From positions 4,898,001 to 4,962,000 of the forward strand of contig NZ_AP022601.1 in the NCBI RefSeq assembly GCF_010726765.1: 64,000 bases of DNA, in the 5' to 3' direction. The DNA comes from Mycobacterium gallinarum (GTDB lineage Bacteria; Actinomycetota; Actinomycetes; Mycobacteriales; Mycobacteriaceae). The notes below the pieces were generated by a model that saw only the letters and a program-made list of their open reading frames with translations, was not told the origin of the DNA and did not search any database. Made by a program: the position numbers and the translations under genes. This document shows positions 1 to 6,642 of the stretch, in pieces; positions within the stretch are counted from its first letter, which is position 1; every line of letters starts with the position of its first letter.

Positions 1-185
1 ACCTCTAGACCGGCCTCGCGTGCCGCAGCGGCCACGGTGGACGGCTTTTCGGGGTTCATGCCGGCAGCCTGCGCCGCTAGATCGGCGACAGTGGCGAGGA
101 TCAGGTCAACATCGGTGGTGTCGGCGGGCAGGCCGAGGGCCTCGATCAGCGCGGCGGCCTGCTCGACGTTGAATGTGAGTGCCAT
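1..185 (-). CDS. Partial phage head-operon protein, function unknown
   Basis: This gene runs off the left edge, so only about 61 N-terminal codons are visible (starting MALTFNVEQAAALIEALG). The peptide is Ala/Asp-rich and looks helical; I recognise no domain. The ATG at 185 is preceded by AAGGGAG on the minus strand at good spacing. It lies 21 bp downstream of the capsid gene in the same direction, so it belongs to the head operon. By position after the capsid it could be a head-completion or connector protein, but this is inference only. Confidence 0.6.
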   Translation of the reverse strand, partial: MALTFNVEQAAALIEALGLPADTTDVDLILATVADLAAQAAGMNPEKPSTVAAAAREAGLE

Positions 186-206
186 TCTTGTTGTCTCCCT
201 TGGTTT

Positions 207-1079
207 CTAAACGCCGAGGATCTTCTTGGCGGCGTAGGGTCGGTCGACCGCGAACGCGGGCACGGCGTACGCCTGCACCCACATCGAGCGCGTCGAGCGG
301 TCGTCGTACACCTCGACGGTCAGCGCCGTCTCGAATCCGACGGTGCCGACCATGCCGCCCTGCGCGACGAACGCGGTGCCCTCGGGGATGCGCGGATTCG
401 AGAACATCTCAAGGCCCGCCGATTCGAGCATCGCGCCGAGGTTTTCGGCGTACGCCTGGCGCAGCGCACGCGCCTGCGACGGATGCACGAGCAGCGTGTC
501 GTGCGCGACGCCGAGCTCCTCAAGGTCGGCGAGCTCCTGGGCCTGCGCGAAATGCGCGGTCGGCCGGTTGCCGGACGCGGTGAGGTTGGCGTCGGGTCCG
601 ACGAACACCAAGTTGTCCCAGCTATTCGCGGTGGCGACGCTGGCGATACTGGCGGCTTGCAGCGCCTCGACAGCGCGGGTGTCGAGCTTGCGAGCGATCG
701 TGTTCGCCAATTGCGTTGTCTGCTGGTCCAGATAGCTCACATCGTTGCGCGTGCGCTGCTCGTCGGTCACCTGGAACTTGCCGCCCCAATCCTCGACGGC
801 GGCAAGCCGCGGCTCGGGTTCGACGCCCTCGACGACCTTGTACTCGGCGCCGGGCGTGCGCTTCTCGACGTCGCTGGTGAAAAAGTCACTCGCCGCGATC
901 ACGGAATAGAGCAGGCCACCGCCCTGCACCTGGGCGCCGAACGGCCTAAATACGCGAGGGAGCAAGATTTGCGAATCTGCAAGGCGCGCAATCTGGTCGC
1001 GCATGATCGACGGGGTTTTCAGAGCCACGTCGACGGTGAGCCGGCGGCCGGTGAGCTCGGGAATGAGCGGGTTAGGCAT
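207..1079 (-). CDS. Phage major capsid protein
   Basis: A 290-residue protein that I read as an HK97-fold-type major capsid protein, the shell subunit of the phage head. Support comes from its length, its order after a head protease and a small Ala/Gly-rich decoration-type protein, and its sequence style: an N-terminal MPNPLIPELTGRRLTVD arm, a central QVTDEQRTRNDVSYLDQQ helix, and a C-terminal region (YAVPAFAVDRPYAAKKILGV) typical of capsid C-termini in actinophages. ATG at 1079 follows GGGAGG at about 10 nt. Relatives occur in mycobacterial phiRv1/phiRv2-type elements and actinophages. No frameshift or internal stop is seen, so the gene looks intact. Confidence 0.82.
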   Translation of the reverse strand: MPNPLIPELTGRRLTVDVALKTPSIMRDQIARLADSQILLPRVFRPFGAQVQGGGLLYSVIAASDFFTSDVEKRTPGAEYKVVEGVEPEPRLAAVEDWGGKFQVTDEQRTRNDVSYLDQQTTQLANTIARKLDTRAVEALQAASIASVATANSWDNLVFVGPDANLTASGNRPTAHFAQAQELADLEELGVAHDTLLVHPSQARALRQAYAENLGAMLESAGLEMFSNPRIPEGTAFVAQGGMVGTVGFETALTVEVYDDRSTRSMWVQAYAVPAFAVDRPYAAKKILGV

Positions 1080-1094
1080 GAGCGTGAATCCTCC

Positions 1095-1478
1095 CTAGTA
1101 CAAGCTGATTTCGGCGTCGGCGGCGTCCGCCGCGCCGGTGATCGCGTAGCCGACGGCGACGCCGGCGGCCTTGGTGGCGGCCATCCCGTTCGCGCCGACC
1201 TGCACCTCGGCGCCGGCGGCGATCGCACCGGAGGCGGTCACGCGCACGACGCGGCCACCGCCACGCACCACACGCACGAGCTCACCCACGGCGGCGTCGT
1301 TTCCGGCCACGCCGCACGTGCGGCCGGCGGCAGCTGCGGGCGCAACGCTGATGTTGCCGCCGGCGGTGCGGTCGCCGCTGATCGCGAGGAACCGCTTGGC
1401 GGTCACGGCGGCCGTGGCCTGCCCGGTGATGGTTGCGCCGGGGTCGTACACCGACGGGTTGGCGATGGTTGTCGACAC
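1095..1478 (-). CDS. Putative capsid decoration/stabilising protein
   Basis: A 127-residue Ala/Gly/Val-rich protein starting VSTTIANPSVYDPGATITG at a GTG codon. Short beta-type segments rich in Val and Thr (VRVVRGGGRVVRVTASGAI) and a length of about 120 residues, lying between the head protease and the major capsid gene, are characteristic of phage head decoration proteins that bind the expanded shell. The start is 2 bp past the stop of the protease gene, implying translational coupling. The longer frame reaching to 2015 antisense or out of frame within the protease gene is a shadow. Function is inferred from position and composition. Confidence 0.7.
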   Translation of the reverse strand: MSTTIANPSVYDPGATITGQATAAVTAKRFLAISGDRTAGGNISVAPAAAAGRTCGVAGNDAAVGELVRVVRGGGRVVRVTASGAIAAGAEVQVGANGMAATKAAGVAVGYAITGAADAADAEISLY

Positions 1479-1480
1479 GG

Positions 1481-2068
1481 TCAGACTCCAATCGTTTGGT
1501 TGTTTCGGCGGCGTCGAGCCGCGGCTACTTGCACGGCGCGTCGCCGCTGGGCGGCGCGGTCGTCGGGGTGGAAAGCGGCGGCCGCGATCGTGACCGGGCG
1601 GCCGCGGTGGGCGGCCGCGACGTCGTAGAGCTCGGCGACGTCTTGCAGTGAACGCAAGGACCTCACGGCAGGCGCCGCGGCGCCGAGCAGGGCCAGCGCG
1701 GTCAGCACGAACGGCCACACGCGGCCGGTGTCGTCGGTGAACCCCATGTAGCCCTCGATCGAGCGGTCGGGCCACGCACGCGGCAGCAACGTCGCGACTG
1801 CCTTGGGAACGCCGGCTAGGTCGCCGACGAGGGTGTGCCCGCCGTCGGTCAGTCGCAGGCGGTCGACATATCCGAGCGCGGGCGCGCCGTCGCCCATGCC
1901 GGTGTGGCCGAGCTTTACGACGGCTTTTCTGCCGAGGATGCCGGCCTCGTGTGCTTCGACGGCCGACGCGAGATGCTCGGGGCCGAACTCGAACTCGCCG
2001 GTGATCCCGTCCCAACGACCCACCTTGAGCAGTTCTAGGTTGGGCACGCGTCGCACATCAATGGGCAC
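1481..2068 (-). CDS. Phage prohead protease (Mu I-like)
   Basis: A 195-residue protein resembling phage Mu I-type head maturation proteases, which cleave scaffold and capsid precursors. Visible features are the N-terminal strand LELLKVGRWDGITGEFEF, the core KLGHTGMGDGAPALGYVDRL, and the DRSIEGYMGF segment carrying a candidate catalytic serine. The C-terminus is Arg/Ala-rich, as expected for a scaffold-type tail. The GTG at 2068 follows GGGAGG. It is the first of at least four head genes read leftwards. In phiRv1/phiRv2 the capsid gene is likewise preceded by a head protease. I see no portal or large terminase gene upstream of it. Confidence 0.75.
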   Translation of the reverse strand: MPIDVRRVPNLELLKVGRWDGITGEFEFGPEHLASAVEAHEAGILGRKAVVKLGHTGMGDGAPALGYVDRLRLTDGGHTLVGDLAGVPKAVATLLPRAWPDRSIEGYMGFTDDTGRVWPFVLTALALLGAAAPAVRSLRSLQDVAELYDVAAAHRGRPVTIAAAAFHPDDRAAQRRRAVQVAAARRRRNNQTIGV

Positions 2069-2079
2069 GGTCGCCTCCC

Positions 2080-2511
2080 TCAGCCGGCGCGGCGGGCGGC
2101 CTTTCGCTCGGCCTTGTGCTCGGCGCGCTCGACGACGGCGCCGGCGTCGATAAGCCAGCGGCCGCGCTCGCCGGCTCGGCGGGCCGGTATCGAGCCACGG
2201 GCCGCGAGGTCACGCACGTTGCGCTCGCCGGTCCCGAGGACTTTGGCGGCCTCGGCGGTGTTGAGCCACGCATAGTCGTGATGGTGGCCGGTGTCCTTGT
2301 GCGATGCACCGCAGCGGCAGTCGGTGCTGCCGTTCGGCGCTGCGGCGCTGCCGGTTTCGGCGCATCGGGCGAGTTGGCGGGCCACGGTTTCCAGCCGCGG
2401 CGTCGGCGTGCAGCGGTTTTCGCGCAGCATTTGTTGCAGCAGCGCCAGAGCGCGGGCGAGATAGTCGGCCTCGCCTGGGTCGAGCAGCACGTGCCCGCGC
2501 AGGGTGTTCAT
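2080..2511 (-). CDS. HTH protein of phage element (excisionase/small-terminase type)
   Basis: A 143-residue protein with a C-terminal helix-turn-helix of the MerR/excisionase type (WLNTAEAAKVLGTGERNVRDL, then a wing RRAGERGRWLIDAGAVV) ending in a basic helix. The middle has a Cys/His patch (CRCGASHKDTGHHHD) that could bind metal. The ATG at 2511 is chosen over the upstream in-frame ATG at 2541 because it overlaps the previous stop as ATGA. By position directly before the head protease it corresponds to the small HTH gene of phiRv-type elements sometimes called a small terminase. That role is not provable from the sequence. Confidence 0.65.
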   Translation of the reverse strand: MNTLRGHVLLDPGEADYLARALALLQQMLRENRCTPTPRLETVARQLARCAETGSAAAPNGSTDCRCGASHKDTGHHHDYAWLNTAEAAKVLGTGERNVRDLAARGSIPARRAGERGRWLIDAGAVVERAEHKAERKAARRAG

Positions 2512-2594
2512 GCCGTCAACGCCTCGCCGCAGTGCTGGCATGTGCGCGTACGCGGGTCGGCGGCCTCGGAGTAGTCGAATTCGAGTTGCGTCAT
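2508..2594 (-). CDS. 28-residue protein with CxxC motif
   Basis: A very short reading frame, MTQLEFDYSEAADPRTRTCQ followed by HCGEALTA. It is supported by stop/start overlaps on both sides: its ATG overlaps the stop of the upstream gene (ATGA near 2591-2594) and its stop overlaps the ATG of the downstream gene (ATGA at 2508-2511). The CxxCG motif recalls half a zinc ribbon. Such short CxxC peptides are common in actinophage early regions. Function unknown. Confidence 0.5.
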   Translation of the reverse strand: MTQLEFDYSEAADPRTRTCQHCGEALTA

Positions 2595-3052
2595 GGCATC
2601 GCCGCCAGCCGCAAGAGTCGATCTTCGAGCAGGATGCAGAACAGTTCGCGCTGTGTGTCGTGGGCGCTGCCGACGTCGGTGCAGACCCAGACAGGTCCGG
2701 CGAGGCGCCACAGCGCCTGTGTGGCGGCGTCGCGGGTATCGGGGTGCGGGCCGGCTCGCCATTCGGCGATCACCTGCTCAACAGCCGAGGTGAACCGGGC
2801 CGCCGCCGCGGCGTCGAACACAAGATGGTCGACGATCACCGCGGCGCACGCGCCCGGCAGCGCCGAGAACGGGTCGTGCTCGGCCCAGGCATCCAGCACC
2901 ACTGATAAGGCTGGCTCGCTGCGGCGCACCGCGTAGAGCGCGGCCGCTGTCGCATCGCGGGCCCGGTCGTCGCCTGCGTGATCGGCGCCGTCGGCCGGCG
3001 GGCCCGCTCGCCACCGCGGCTCCCACTCCGACACGAACTCGCGGTCAATCAT
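2591..3052 (-). CDS. Hypothetical phage-element protein
   Basis: A 153-residue acidic, helical protein (start MIDREFVSEWEPRWRAG) with no motif I recognise. It has many Ala, Asp and Arg residues and scattered Trp (EWEPRW, LDAWAEHD, WRLAGPVWVCTD). The start codon overlaps the stop of the preceding, disrupted gene (ATGA), preceded by CAGGAGG, and its own stop overlaps the 28-residue gene. The codon use and the tight operon support a real gene. Function unknown. Confidence 0.6.
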   Translation of the reverse strand: MIDREFVSEWEPRWRAGPPADGADHAGDDRARDATAAALYAVRRSEPALSVVLDAWAEHDPFSALPGACAAVIVDHLVFDAAAAARFTSAVEQVIAEWRAGPHPDTRDAATQALWRLAGPVWVCTDVGSAHDTQRELFCILLEDRLLRLAAMP

Positions 3053-3260
3053 CGGGCCTCCTGTCGGGGGTCGGTGCTAATACGCTCGCCGGCGCGAAGT
3101 CGCTCGACGACGTCGACGAGCCGGTCGGCCAGCGCGAGGGGCCTCGTCGGGGTCGATGGTGAACGTGAACGGGCCGGCCGACAGGCGGATGCGGGGTGGT
3201 TGGTGGCCGGGCAGCGCCGCGACGGTGGCTCGCAGCCCCGGGCACCGCGTTGAGCCTCAC
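3049..3260 (-). pseudogene. Small phage gene with two apparent frameshifts
   Basis: A GTG at 3260 overlaps the upstream stop as GTGA, and the frame at the downstream end (LADRLVDVVERLRAGERIST then DPRQEAR) overlaps the next start as ATGA, so both ends look genuine. No single frame joins them. The start frame reads VRLNAVPG; the middle reads well one base later (IRLSAGPFTFTIDPDEAP); the end needs another single-base shift near GAGGCCCCTCGCG. The two shifts sit at G-rich and C-rich runs, so they may be sequencing errors or real decay. The intact protein would be about 70 residues. Function unknown. Confidence 0.5.
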
Positions 3261-3502
3261 GTCGACGCCTCGTCGTCGCGGTCGCCTCGCAGCGGCTCGC
3301 TGAACGATCGGTACGGCCGGCGTGGCTCCTCGACCGCCGATCGGCTCGACGGTGGGCAGCGGCGCACGCAAGGCATTTGCCGGATGCGAGGTTTGCGGTT
3401 GGTGTCGGTGCGGGTGCAGAAGTCGCCGGGCTCGGCTCCACATGTTGGACACGGTTGGTCGAGTGCGCCGCGGTATGCCTCGATGACGGGCCGGTCGGTC
3501 AC
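3257..3502 (-). CDS. Small zinc-ribbon-like phage protein
   Basis: An 81-residue protein starting MTDRPVIEAYRGALDQPCPT at a GTG (3502) after AGAGG. It has CPTCGAEPGDFC followed by a His-free CVRRC knuckle, giving four or five cysteines in a treble-clef-like spacing that suits zinc binding. Closely similar short Cys-rich proteins are frequent in mycobacteriophages and actinobacterial mobile elements. It is the first coding gene after the palindrome array and its stop overlaps the next GTG. Specific role unknown. Confidence 0.65.
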   Translation of the reverse strand: MTDRPVIEAYRGALDQPCPTCGAEPGDFCTRTDTNRKPRIRQMPCVRRCPPSSRSAVEEPRRPYRSFSEPLRGDRDDEAST

Positions 3503-3604
3503 GGTCGCACCTCTTGTTCCGCGTGCGCGTTCTGTTGGTCACCTACGGGGCTGGTTTGGTCTGGGTAACCACGCGCTTGAAGCAACCAGAGAGTTACGTC
3601 CGTG

Positions 3605-3845
3605 CTGCACGCCAGTGCAGTACGGGATTGGGTATTCCTGTTGGGTATTCCTTTGTTGCACCCACGGGGGTGCAGTCTGACTGCACCGCAGCCGTGCAGT
3701 CTGAGCGCCGTCAGACTGCACAAAAAACGGTGCAGTCTGAGCGCTTTCGACCTGCACCGATTCGGTGCAGTTTGGACGTGTCGAACATGCACCGATTCGG
3801 TGCAGCGTGAAAGCTGCCGTACTGCACCGTTTCCGTGCAGTCTGA
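3605..3845. repeat. Array of seven CTGCAC/GTGCAG palindromes, about 35 bp apart
   Basis: Seven inverted repeats with arms CTGCAC and GTGCAG around 4-8 nt centres. Left arms start at 3605, 3656, 3681, 3716, 3752, 3787 and 3822. The last five are 35-36 bp apart and mostly share a 7-nt centre (CGATTCG in two copies). Several are extended by CAGA or TCTGA outside the arms. The 349-bp stretch 3503-3851 has no convincing gene; the long frames across it only translate the repeats. It lies between the winged-helix gene at 3852-4271 and the zinc-ribbon gene. Candidate roles are a replication origin (iterons), an operator array, or a packaging signal. Confidence 0.85.
3628..3652. repeat. 12-bp tandem direct repeat inside the array
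   Basis: TTGGGTATTCCT occurs at 3628-3639 and again at 3641-3652, one base apart. It fills the larger gap between the first and second palindromes of the array and is the AT-richest part of this region, as a duplex-unwinding element of an origin could be. Confidence 0.7.
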
Positions 3846-3851
3846 GCACGC

Positions 3852-4271
3852 TCACGAGTCACCCTCGGGGCTCATCTTGGACGGCAACTCGATCGGCCGA
3901 TTGCACTCGGTCAGCTCCCAATCGGTGAACTTTCGCCCGCCGGCGGCAACGACGTAGGCCCACCGAGTTGTTTGCTCGTGCCCGTCGCGCACGAACTTTC
4001 GTTTCACGAGCCGGTGTTGCTTTTCGGCGGCATCTAAGGCACGCCGTACACGGTTTCGGTTGGGACCCCACCCGAGGTCGATCGAGATGCGAACCGATGA
4101 CGTCTCGAACGGCTTACCGCCCTTGGCATTGCCGGCACGGGAGAGCAGATACGCGAGCAACACCAGCCCGTCGGAGCCGAGTTCACGCGCACCCGTGCGC
4201 GCCAGGTCGTCGCACAGGTAGAAGTAACCGTCCCGCGGGCGGTCGCCGATTACGTGGATTGGGTTGCCCAT
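3852..4271 (-). CDS. Winged-helix replication-initiator-like protein
   Basis: A 139-residue protein with a winged-helix look: an N-terminal strand region (HVIGDRPRDGYFYLCDDLA), then LGSDGLVLLAYLLSRAG and SSVRISIDLGWGPNRNRVRR as the helix-turn-helix, and a wing HRLVKRKFVRDGHEQTTRWAYV. This arrangement resembles N-terminal domains of plasmid and phage replication initiators and DnaD-like helical proteins. It is encoded directly beside the palindrome array, a typical initiator-iteron layout. The start at 4271 overlaps the preceding stop (TGATG). A transcription-factor role is equally possible. Confidence 0.6.
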   Translation of the reverse strand: MGNPIHVIGDRPRDGYFYLCDDLARTGARELGSDGLVLLAYLLSRAGNAKGGKPFETSSVRISIDLGWGPNRNRVRRALDAAEKQHRLVKRKFVRDGHEQTTRWAYVVAAGGRKFTDWELTECNRPIELPSKMSPEGDS

Positions 4272-4405
4272 CAGGGCACCGCCTCGCCACGGGCGACGCC
4301 GCGGCCGCGGTGCTGTCGGGCGGGCGCGGTAGCCTGGCCGCGATCGCCCAGATCACTTGGCACCCCAGCGGCCTCGCTGTTGGGGTGCCGTTGTGCGTAA
4401 CTCAT
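4271..4405 (-). CDS. 44-residue hypothetical protein
   Basis: A short frame starting MSYAQRHPNSEAAGVPSDLG and ending RGEAVP. It is supported mainly by overlaps: its ATG overlaps the stop of the excisionase-type gene (ATGA, 4402-4405) and its stop overlaps the start of the winged-helix gene (TGATG). Rich in Ala, Arg and Gly; no motif. It may simply maintain coupling between its neighbours. Confidence 0.4.
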   Translation of the reverse strand: MSYAQRHPNSEAAGVPSDLGDRGQATAPARQHRGRGVARGEAVP

Positions 4406-4608
4406 GCGCCGTTGTGGGTGGCCTGTTCGAGGTTCTCGATGAACTCGACAATCGCTGACTCGGGTACGAGCCGCCGGCGACCGACCTTGCAACTCCGTAG
4501 GTCCCCGCTCGCCATCAGGGCGAACACGGTGGATCGCCCTACTCCGAGCCGCTCCATGACTGCCTCGACGGGGTGGAGTCTGGCTGTGCGTTCGGCGGTG
4601 TCCGCCAT
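4402..4608 (-). CDS. Excisionase-family HTH protein
   Basis: A 68-residue protein with a single helix-turn-helix of the Xis/helix_turn_helix-17 kind: HPVEAVMERLGVGRSTVFAL, then MASGDLRSCKVGRRRLVPES and a last helix AIVEFIENL. Such proteins bend att DNA to drive excision or act as small regulators. The ATG at 4608 is preferred over 4668 because it follows GGAGG at 5 nt. It is transcribed away from the repressor gene at 4694, forming the usual divergent lysogeny switch, and begins the leftward operon. Confidence 0.75.
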   Translation of the reverse strand: MADTAERTARLHPVEAVMERLGVGRSTVFALMASGDLRSCKVGRRRLVPESAIVEFIENLEQATHNGA

Positions 4609-4638
4609 TGGTCCTCCATATTTCTGGAATGCGACACG

Positions 4639-4673
4639 ATGATGGTCTATCGTGCTGGTATGAACCATACTCC
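4639..4673. promoter_or_regulatory. Divergent control region between xis-type and repressor genes
   Basis: The 85 bp between the divergent genes hold ATGGT at 4640 and ACCAT near 4666 as a widely spaced inverted repeat, and an AT-rich stretch unlike the surrounding DNA. It is the likely operator/promoter region for the HTH repressor. The exact boxes cannot be fixed from one copy. Confidence 0.35.
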
Positions 4674-4693
4674 ACGGATGTGCTCAAACGCAC

Positions 4694-5284
4694 GTGAACT
4701 CAGTCCAGAATGTCGCAATGCCGAAAATTAACGAGGCCGCGAAGGCGTGGGAGTTGACGCTCGCGCAGCGGGTGGGTGATGCGGTCGCCAAGCGGCGCAA
4801 GGCGCTGGGATGGACAGGCGTGCAACTCGCCGACCGGACTGCCGAGCTTGGTTATCCCATTACACGCGTGGCGATTTCAAAGATTGAGACCAACAGCCGC
4901 GCCGGCAAGTTCGACGTTGCCGAGTTGCTCGTGCTGGCCGAGGCGCTCTACATTCCGCCGGTCTTGCTGCTGGCGGCAGATTTCCCCGACGGCGAGGTCG
5001 AGACGCGGCCAGGGCACACGGTCGACAGCCTCGACGCTGTGCGGTGGTTCTCCGGTGCGGGGGCAAAGCTGATCCGCGCCGACGCCCTAGCCGCGGAGTG
5101 GGAGGAGCGGCTGTCGAGGATGAGAAAGATGCTGGCGGCACCGAACAGCACACGCGGATACCGCGACCAGCTTGAGGACGACATTGCGGCGGCCGAGGCT
5201 GCGTTGGTGACGCTGCGGGCCGACGTGCAACGTCAGAAAGACGAGCTATGGGGCGGCGAAAGAGTGAGGACGGGCGATGAGTAG
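4694..5284 (+). CDS. Cro/CI-type HTH repressor
   Basis: A 196-residue protein with an N-terminal XRE helix-turn-helix (residues about 25-80: GDAVAKRRKALGWTGVQLAD followed by YPITRVAISKIETNSR) and a coiled-coil C-terminus rich in Glu, Arg and Ala (RMRKMLAAPNSTRGYRDQLE). This is the probable repressor of the element. Either the GTG at 4694 or the ATG at 4718 could be the start; neither has a strong Shine-Dalgarno and a leaderless mRNA is possible. It overlaps the integrase start by 8 bp, so the two are one rightward transcript. Confidence 0.75.
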   Translation: MNSVQNVAMPKINEAAKAWELTLAQRVGDAVAKRRKALGWTGVQLADRTAELGYPITRVAISKIETNSRAGKFDVAELLVLAEALYIPPVLLLAADFPDGEVETRPGHTVDSLDAVRWFSGAGAKLIRADALAAEWEERLSRMRKMLAAPNSTRGYRDQLEDDIAAAEAALVTLRADVQRQKDELWGGERVRTGDE

Positions 5285-6461
5285 GCAGCAGCTCCCACCG
5301 CAGATCAAGAAAATCGAGGTGCTCGACCGCAAGACGGGCAAGTCCGTTGTGCGCTACCGGCTCGCGGCCAGTGCCGGCATCAATGCCGAGACGGGTAAAC
5401 GACAGCAAGTGCTGCGCCATTACGCCACTGAAAGGGCGGCACGTGCGGCGCTTGCAGAGATCGCCGACGCCGCCACCAAGGGCACGTTTGTGCCACGTAG
5501 GGCGATCACCGTCGCCGAGGTGTGCAAGAACTACGTGGCGGGCCGGCACAAGCTGCGGGCCACGTCCAAAGCAAAGCTGAGCTACGATCTGGCGCCGTTG
5601 ATCGAACGCCACGGCGACGAGCCCGTGCAGCGACTGACCAAGGCCCACGTCGACACGCTGGTGGAGGATCTGCTCGCCGGCGGCACCACGACCGGCAAGG
5701 GTCGCACCCGGCGGCCGTGGGGCGCGGCAGCGGTGAACAAGTTCATCCAGACCGTGGCGATGGTGCTGGCCGACGCGCAGCGCCAGGGGCTCGTCACGCG
5801 CAACGTCGCCGAGCATGTCGACCCGGTCGCGGTCGGACACCGCAGCGTCGACACCTACACCGAGGCAGAGGTGCGCACGCTGCTGGCGTCGATCGCCGAC
5901 GATCGGCTCAGGCACGCTTGGGAGCTCGCGCTGTGCGGGCTACGTCGCGGCGAGATCGCCGGCCTGCGGTGGTCTGACGTCGACCTTGAGGCCAAGACGC
6001 TGTCGGTGGCGAACAACCGGGTGGACGCCGGCGGCAAGGCGGTGGAGAACGACCCTAAGTCGGCTATGTCACGTCGGACGCTCCCACTACCGGACCGGCT
6101 CGTCGTCGTGTTGAGGTCGGCAAAGAAACGGCAGGCCGGCGAGCGGCTGGCGCTCGGCCGCGACGGCGGGTCGTGGGAGTACGTCGTGAGCAACGAGGCC
6201 GGCGAGCCGTATCACCCGCAGGTTCTGTCGCGGTATTGGCGGGATGCGGTCACGTTGGCCGGCCTGCGGCCGATCAAGCTGCACGCGGCCCGTCACACTG
6301 CCGCTACCGCAATGCATTTGGCCGGCGTGCCGGTCGCGGTGATCGCGGCATGGATCGGGCACAAGGACGCATCGCTGACCATGCGCCTATACGCGCACAG
6401 CCAGGACGACGCTCTGCGGGCCGCCGGTGACACTTTCAATCGAGTTGTGATACTCACGTGA
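5277..6461 (+). CDS. Tyrosine-family site-specific integrase
   Basis: A 394-residue integrase with the three usual parts: an N-terminal arm-binding region (KKIEVLDRKTGKSVVRYRLA), a SAM-like core-binding domain (about 75-160, KLSYDLAPLIERHGDEPVQR), and a C-terminal catalytic domain. The catalytic residues are visible: Arg in LCGLRRGEIAGLRW, the H-x-x-R box in KLHAARHTAATA, His in WIGHKDAS and the nucleophile Tyr in MRLYAHS. The length is normal. It ends about 50 bp from the 3' end of a tRNA-Gly gene, a classic target for such enzymes. Its start overlaps the repressor gene (ATGA). Confidence 0.93.
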   Translation: MSRQQLPPQIKKIEVLDRKTGKSVVRYRLAASAGINAETGKRQQVLRHYATERAARAALAEIADAATKGTFVPRRAITVAEVCKNYVAGRHKLRATSKAKLSYDLAPLIERHGDEPVQRLTKAHVDTLVEDLLAGGTTTGKGRTRRPWGAAAVNKFIQTVAMVLADAQRQGLVTRNVAEHVDPVAVGHRSVDTYTEAEVRTLLASIADDRLRHAWELALCGLRRGEIAGLRWSDVDLEAKTLSVANNRVDAGGKAVENDPKSAMSRRTLPLPDRLVVVLRSAKKRQAGERLALGRDGGSWEYVVSNEAGEPYHPQVLSRYWRDAVTLAGLRPIKLHAARHTAATAMHLAGVPVAVIAAWIGHKDASLTMRLYAHSQDDALRAAGDTFNRVVILT

Positions 6462-6481
6462 TACCGAGGCCGGGATTCGAA
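6461..6481 (-). other. tRNA T-arm-like fragment beside the integrase stop
   Basis: On the minus strand this reads TTCGAATCCCGGCCTCGGTA, matching the T-loop, 3' T-stem and acceptor end of a tRNA, but the upstream bases do not complete a T-stem and no tRNA body follows. It begins at the integrase stop codon, so it could be a recombination core or a scar of an earlier integration. The matching repeat at the other end of the element, outside the window, would be needed to decide. Confidence 0.4.
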
Positions 6482-6511
6482 CGGATCGGACAGCATTGGC
6501 GCTGGTAGCTG

Positions 6512-6585
6512 TGGAGCCGATGACGGGAATCGAACCCGCGTATTCAGCTTGGGAAGCTGATGTTCTGCCATTGAACTACATCGGC
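6512..6585 (-). tRNA. tRNA-Gly (anticodon CCC)
   Basis: On the minus strand the acceptor stem GCCGATG pairs with CATCGGC. The D-arm contains AGTTCAATGGCAGAAC, the anticodon stem-loop is TCAGC-TTCCCAA-GCTGA giving anticodon CCC, and the T-arm GCGGG-TTCGATT-CCCGT is intact. A discriminator T and an encoded CCA (6512-6514) complete the 3' end. It lies between the integrase and dcd, and the integrated element abuts its 3' end, so it is the probable attachment target or a neighbour of it. Confidence 0.95.
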
Positions 6586-6642
6586 TTGGCTGGCTGCACC
6601 AGTGATCACGAAGGCTAACACTCGAGCGGCTACGCTCGTCGC

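Noticed and set aside
3605..3845. CRISPR-like array
   Set aside because: The repeated unit is a short palindrome of about 19-20 bp with a variable centre; the intervals are not unique spacers of constant repeat length and no cas gene is visible.
3499..3928. Several overlapping open frames across the palindrome array
   Set aside because: Their peptides only repeat QTA/LH-type words generated by the DNA repeats, they occur in several frames on both strands, and none has a ribosome site.
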